Origin: Lachnospiraceae bacterium
GTDB taxonomy: Bacteria > Bacillota > Clostridia > Lachnospirales > Lachnospiraceae
Assembly: GCA_017380975.1 (NCBI GenBank)
Contig: JAFOCX010000037.1
Coordinates: 1-9,734, forward strand
Reading direction: 5' to 3'
DNA: 9,734 nucleotides
The stretch's first letter is position 1; the number at the start of each line of letters is the position of its first letter. A model generated the notes under the pieces. That model did not search any database and was not told the origin of the DNA. It was given only the letters and a program-made list of their open reading frames with translations. A program made the position numbers and the translations under genes. This document shows positions 8,670-9,734 of this stretch, piece by piece.

Positions 8670-9734
8670 TTATTTTGTCATTAAATCAAGGCAAAGAAGA
8701 GCTGTCTTGTTTAAGTCTTCGATCTTGATGCACTCTTCTGTTGTATGTACTTTTGTCATACCAACGCCGAGAACTACACCCTTAACTCCCTTAAGAGCCA
8801 TTACGTTAAGGTCAGATCCGCCGCCGCCCTTAGCTGTGAAGAAGTTGTAGCCAAGTCTGTCACAGGAGGATTTGATTCTCTGAACGAGATCATCATCTTC
8901 CGGAACGTTGAAGCTTACATAGTTTGTAAGAAGCTGGCAGTCAAGAGTAGCACCCATCTCGTCACAAGCTGCCTGTAAGCAATCTTTGATGTGAGCTGCC
9001 TGAGCATTTAACTTGTCAAGGTTACGGGAACGAACTTCAGCGATGAATTCGCACTTATCCGGAACGATGTTTGTAGCGTACTCAGCTTTTAATGTACCGA
9101 TGTTACATGTTGTCTCTTCGTCGATTCTGAGAAGGTTCATGTTAGCGATACCCTTAGCAGCTACCTGGATAGCGGAGATACCGTTCTCCGGAGCAAGACC
9201 AGCGTGGGATGTCTTACCAATGATAGTAGCGATGATCTTGATCTGGCCCGGGCCGCATGTGATAACTTTACCTACGTCTCCGCTGGAGTCAAGAACGATT
9301 GCTTCTTTACCTTTGATCATGGACCAGTCCATGTTCTTGATACCGTTCATACCGCCTTCTTCGCCGATGGAGAAGAGGATCTCAGTATTTCTGCACGGGA
9401 TGTTGTTCTCTTTGATTGTCTGAACAGCTTCCATGATAGCAGCAACACCACACTTGTCATCGCCTGCAAGGATTGTAGAACCGTCTGTGTGAACTACGCC
9501 GTCTGTGATGATCGGTTTGATGCCGTTGCCCGGTTTTACTGTATCAAGATGTGCGGAGAAGATTGTCGGCTCGCCGCCAAGCTCACCCGGCATATAAGCG
9601 TGAACGTTGTAACCGTTGGAGCCGAAGCCTTCGCCTGCTTTGTCAGTCTGTACTTCGAAACCGAGAGCCTGAAGATCTGCTACCATTCTGTCACACATAT
9701 TTTTTTCATTTCTTGTTTCACTGTCGATCTGAAC
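8670..9734 (-). CDS. M20-family metallopeptidase (PepT-like/YqjE type), N-terminus outside window
   Basis: Probably a cytoplasmic, two-zinc aminopeptidase acting on small peptides; the true substrate is unknown. 354 codons are visible and the frame stays open to the window edge (VQIDSETRNEKN precedes the first internal Met at 9698), so about 15-20 residues are missing. Numbering from that Met, the five expected metal ligands are present: H50 in SAHLDT, D80 in LAGDDK, E114 in IGEEGG, D137 in VLDSSG and H328 in TKVHTTEE. E113 is the general base. GKTSHAG (161-167) starts the dimerisation lid domain, and the glycine-rich GGGGSD (301-306) lies in the C-terminal catalytic half. The set of motifs fits the peptidase T-like family of about 370 residues better than tripeptidase T itself. 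It is closed by its own terminator and is not part of the atp operon. Confidence 0.93.
   Translation of the reverse strand, partial: VQIDSETRNEKNMCDRMVADLQALGFEVQTDKAGEGFGSNGYNVHAYMPGELGGEPTIFSAHLDTVKPGNGIKPIITDGVVHTDGSTILAGDDKCGVAAIMEAVQTIKENNIPCRNTEILFSIGEEGGMNGIKNMDWSMIKGKEAIVLDSSGDVGKVITCGPGQIKIIATIIGKTSHAGLAPENGISAIQVAAKGIANMNLLRIDEETTCNIGTLKAEYATNIVPDKCEFIAEVRSRNLDKLNAQAAHIKDCLQAACDEMGATLDCQLLTNYVSFNVPEDDDLVQRIKSSCDRLGYNFFTAKGGGGSDLNVMALKGVKGVVLGVGMTKVHTTEECIKIEDLNKTALLCLDLMTK

Noticed and set aside
9013..9423. Plus-strand open frame of 136 codons opposite the M20 peptidase
   Set aside because: It is the mirror of a conserved metallopeptidase with all metal ligands in place; no independent evidence.

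Overview
The window is a stretch of bacterial chromosome in which every recognisable protein gene lies on the minus strand. The protein sequences, the strong AGGAGG-type ribosome binding sites, the moderate GC content and the gene set point to an anaerobic Firmicute of the class Clostridia, most likely a gut Lachnospiraceae. This taxonomic call is an inference from sequence flavour, not from a search.

Read in the direction of transcription (right to left), the window opens with most of an M20-family metallopeptidase of the PepT-like/YqjE type (8670-9734, N-terminus outside the window), closed by a clear intrinsic terminator. After about 150 bases carrying a good promoter, a complete F1Fo ATP synthase operon follows: a small AtpZ-like two-helix membrane protein, atpI, then atpB-E-F-H-A-G-D-C (subunits a, c, b, delta, alpha, gamma, beta, epsilon). 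Spacing is tight, from a 1-base overlap (atpD/atpC) to 50 bases (before atpE). The operon ends in a long bidirectional terminator 5 bases after atpC.

Beyond a 355-base intergenic region lies a ROK-family sugar kinase (1-968), cut by the window edge near its C-terminus. It has its own extended -10 promoter.

Together the operon encodes the whole rotary enzyme: the alpha3beta3 catalytic head, the gamma/epsilon central stalk, the b/delta peripheral stalk, the a subunit and c ring in the membrane, plus two accessory proteins (AtpI and the AtpZ-like protein). The c subunit carries ligands typical of Na+-coupled rotors, including two carboxylates (E31 and E64). The a subunit carries about 55-60 extra hydrophobic residues between its catalytic arginine helix and its last helix.

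The main unexplained structure is in the atpC-ROK intergenic region. The plus strand there can form a 12-pair imperfect stem, a perfect 8-bp hairpin with a GUGA (GNRA-type) tetraloop, a third small hairpin and a CU-rich single-stranded stretch, and it ends in the plus-strand side of the terminator. This looks like a candidate small RNA of about 185 nt. I see no CRISPR array, insertion sequence, tRNA, rRNA or defence system. Most of the window is ordinary housekeeping DNA.
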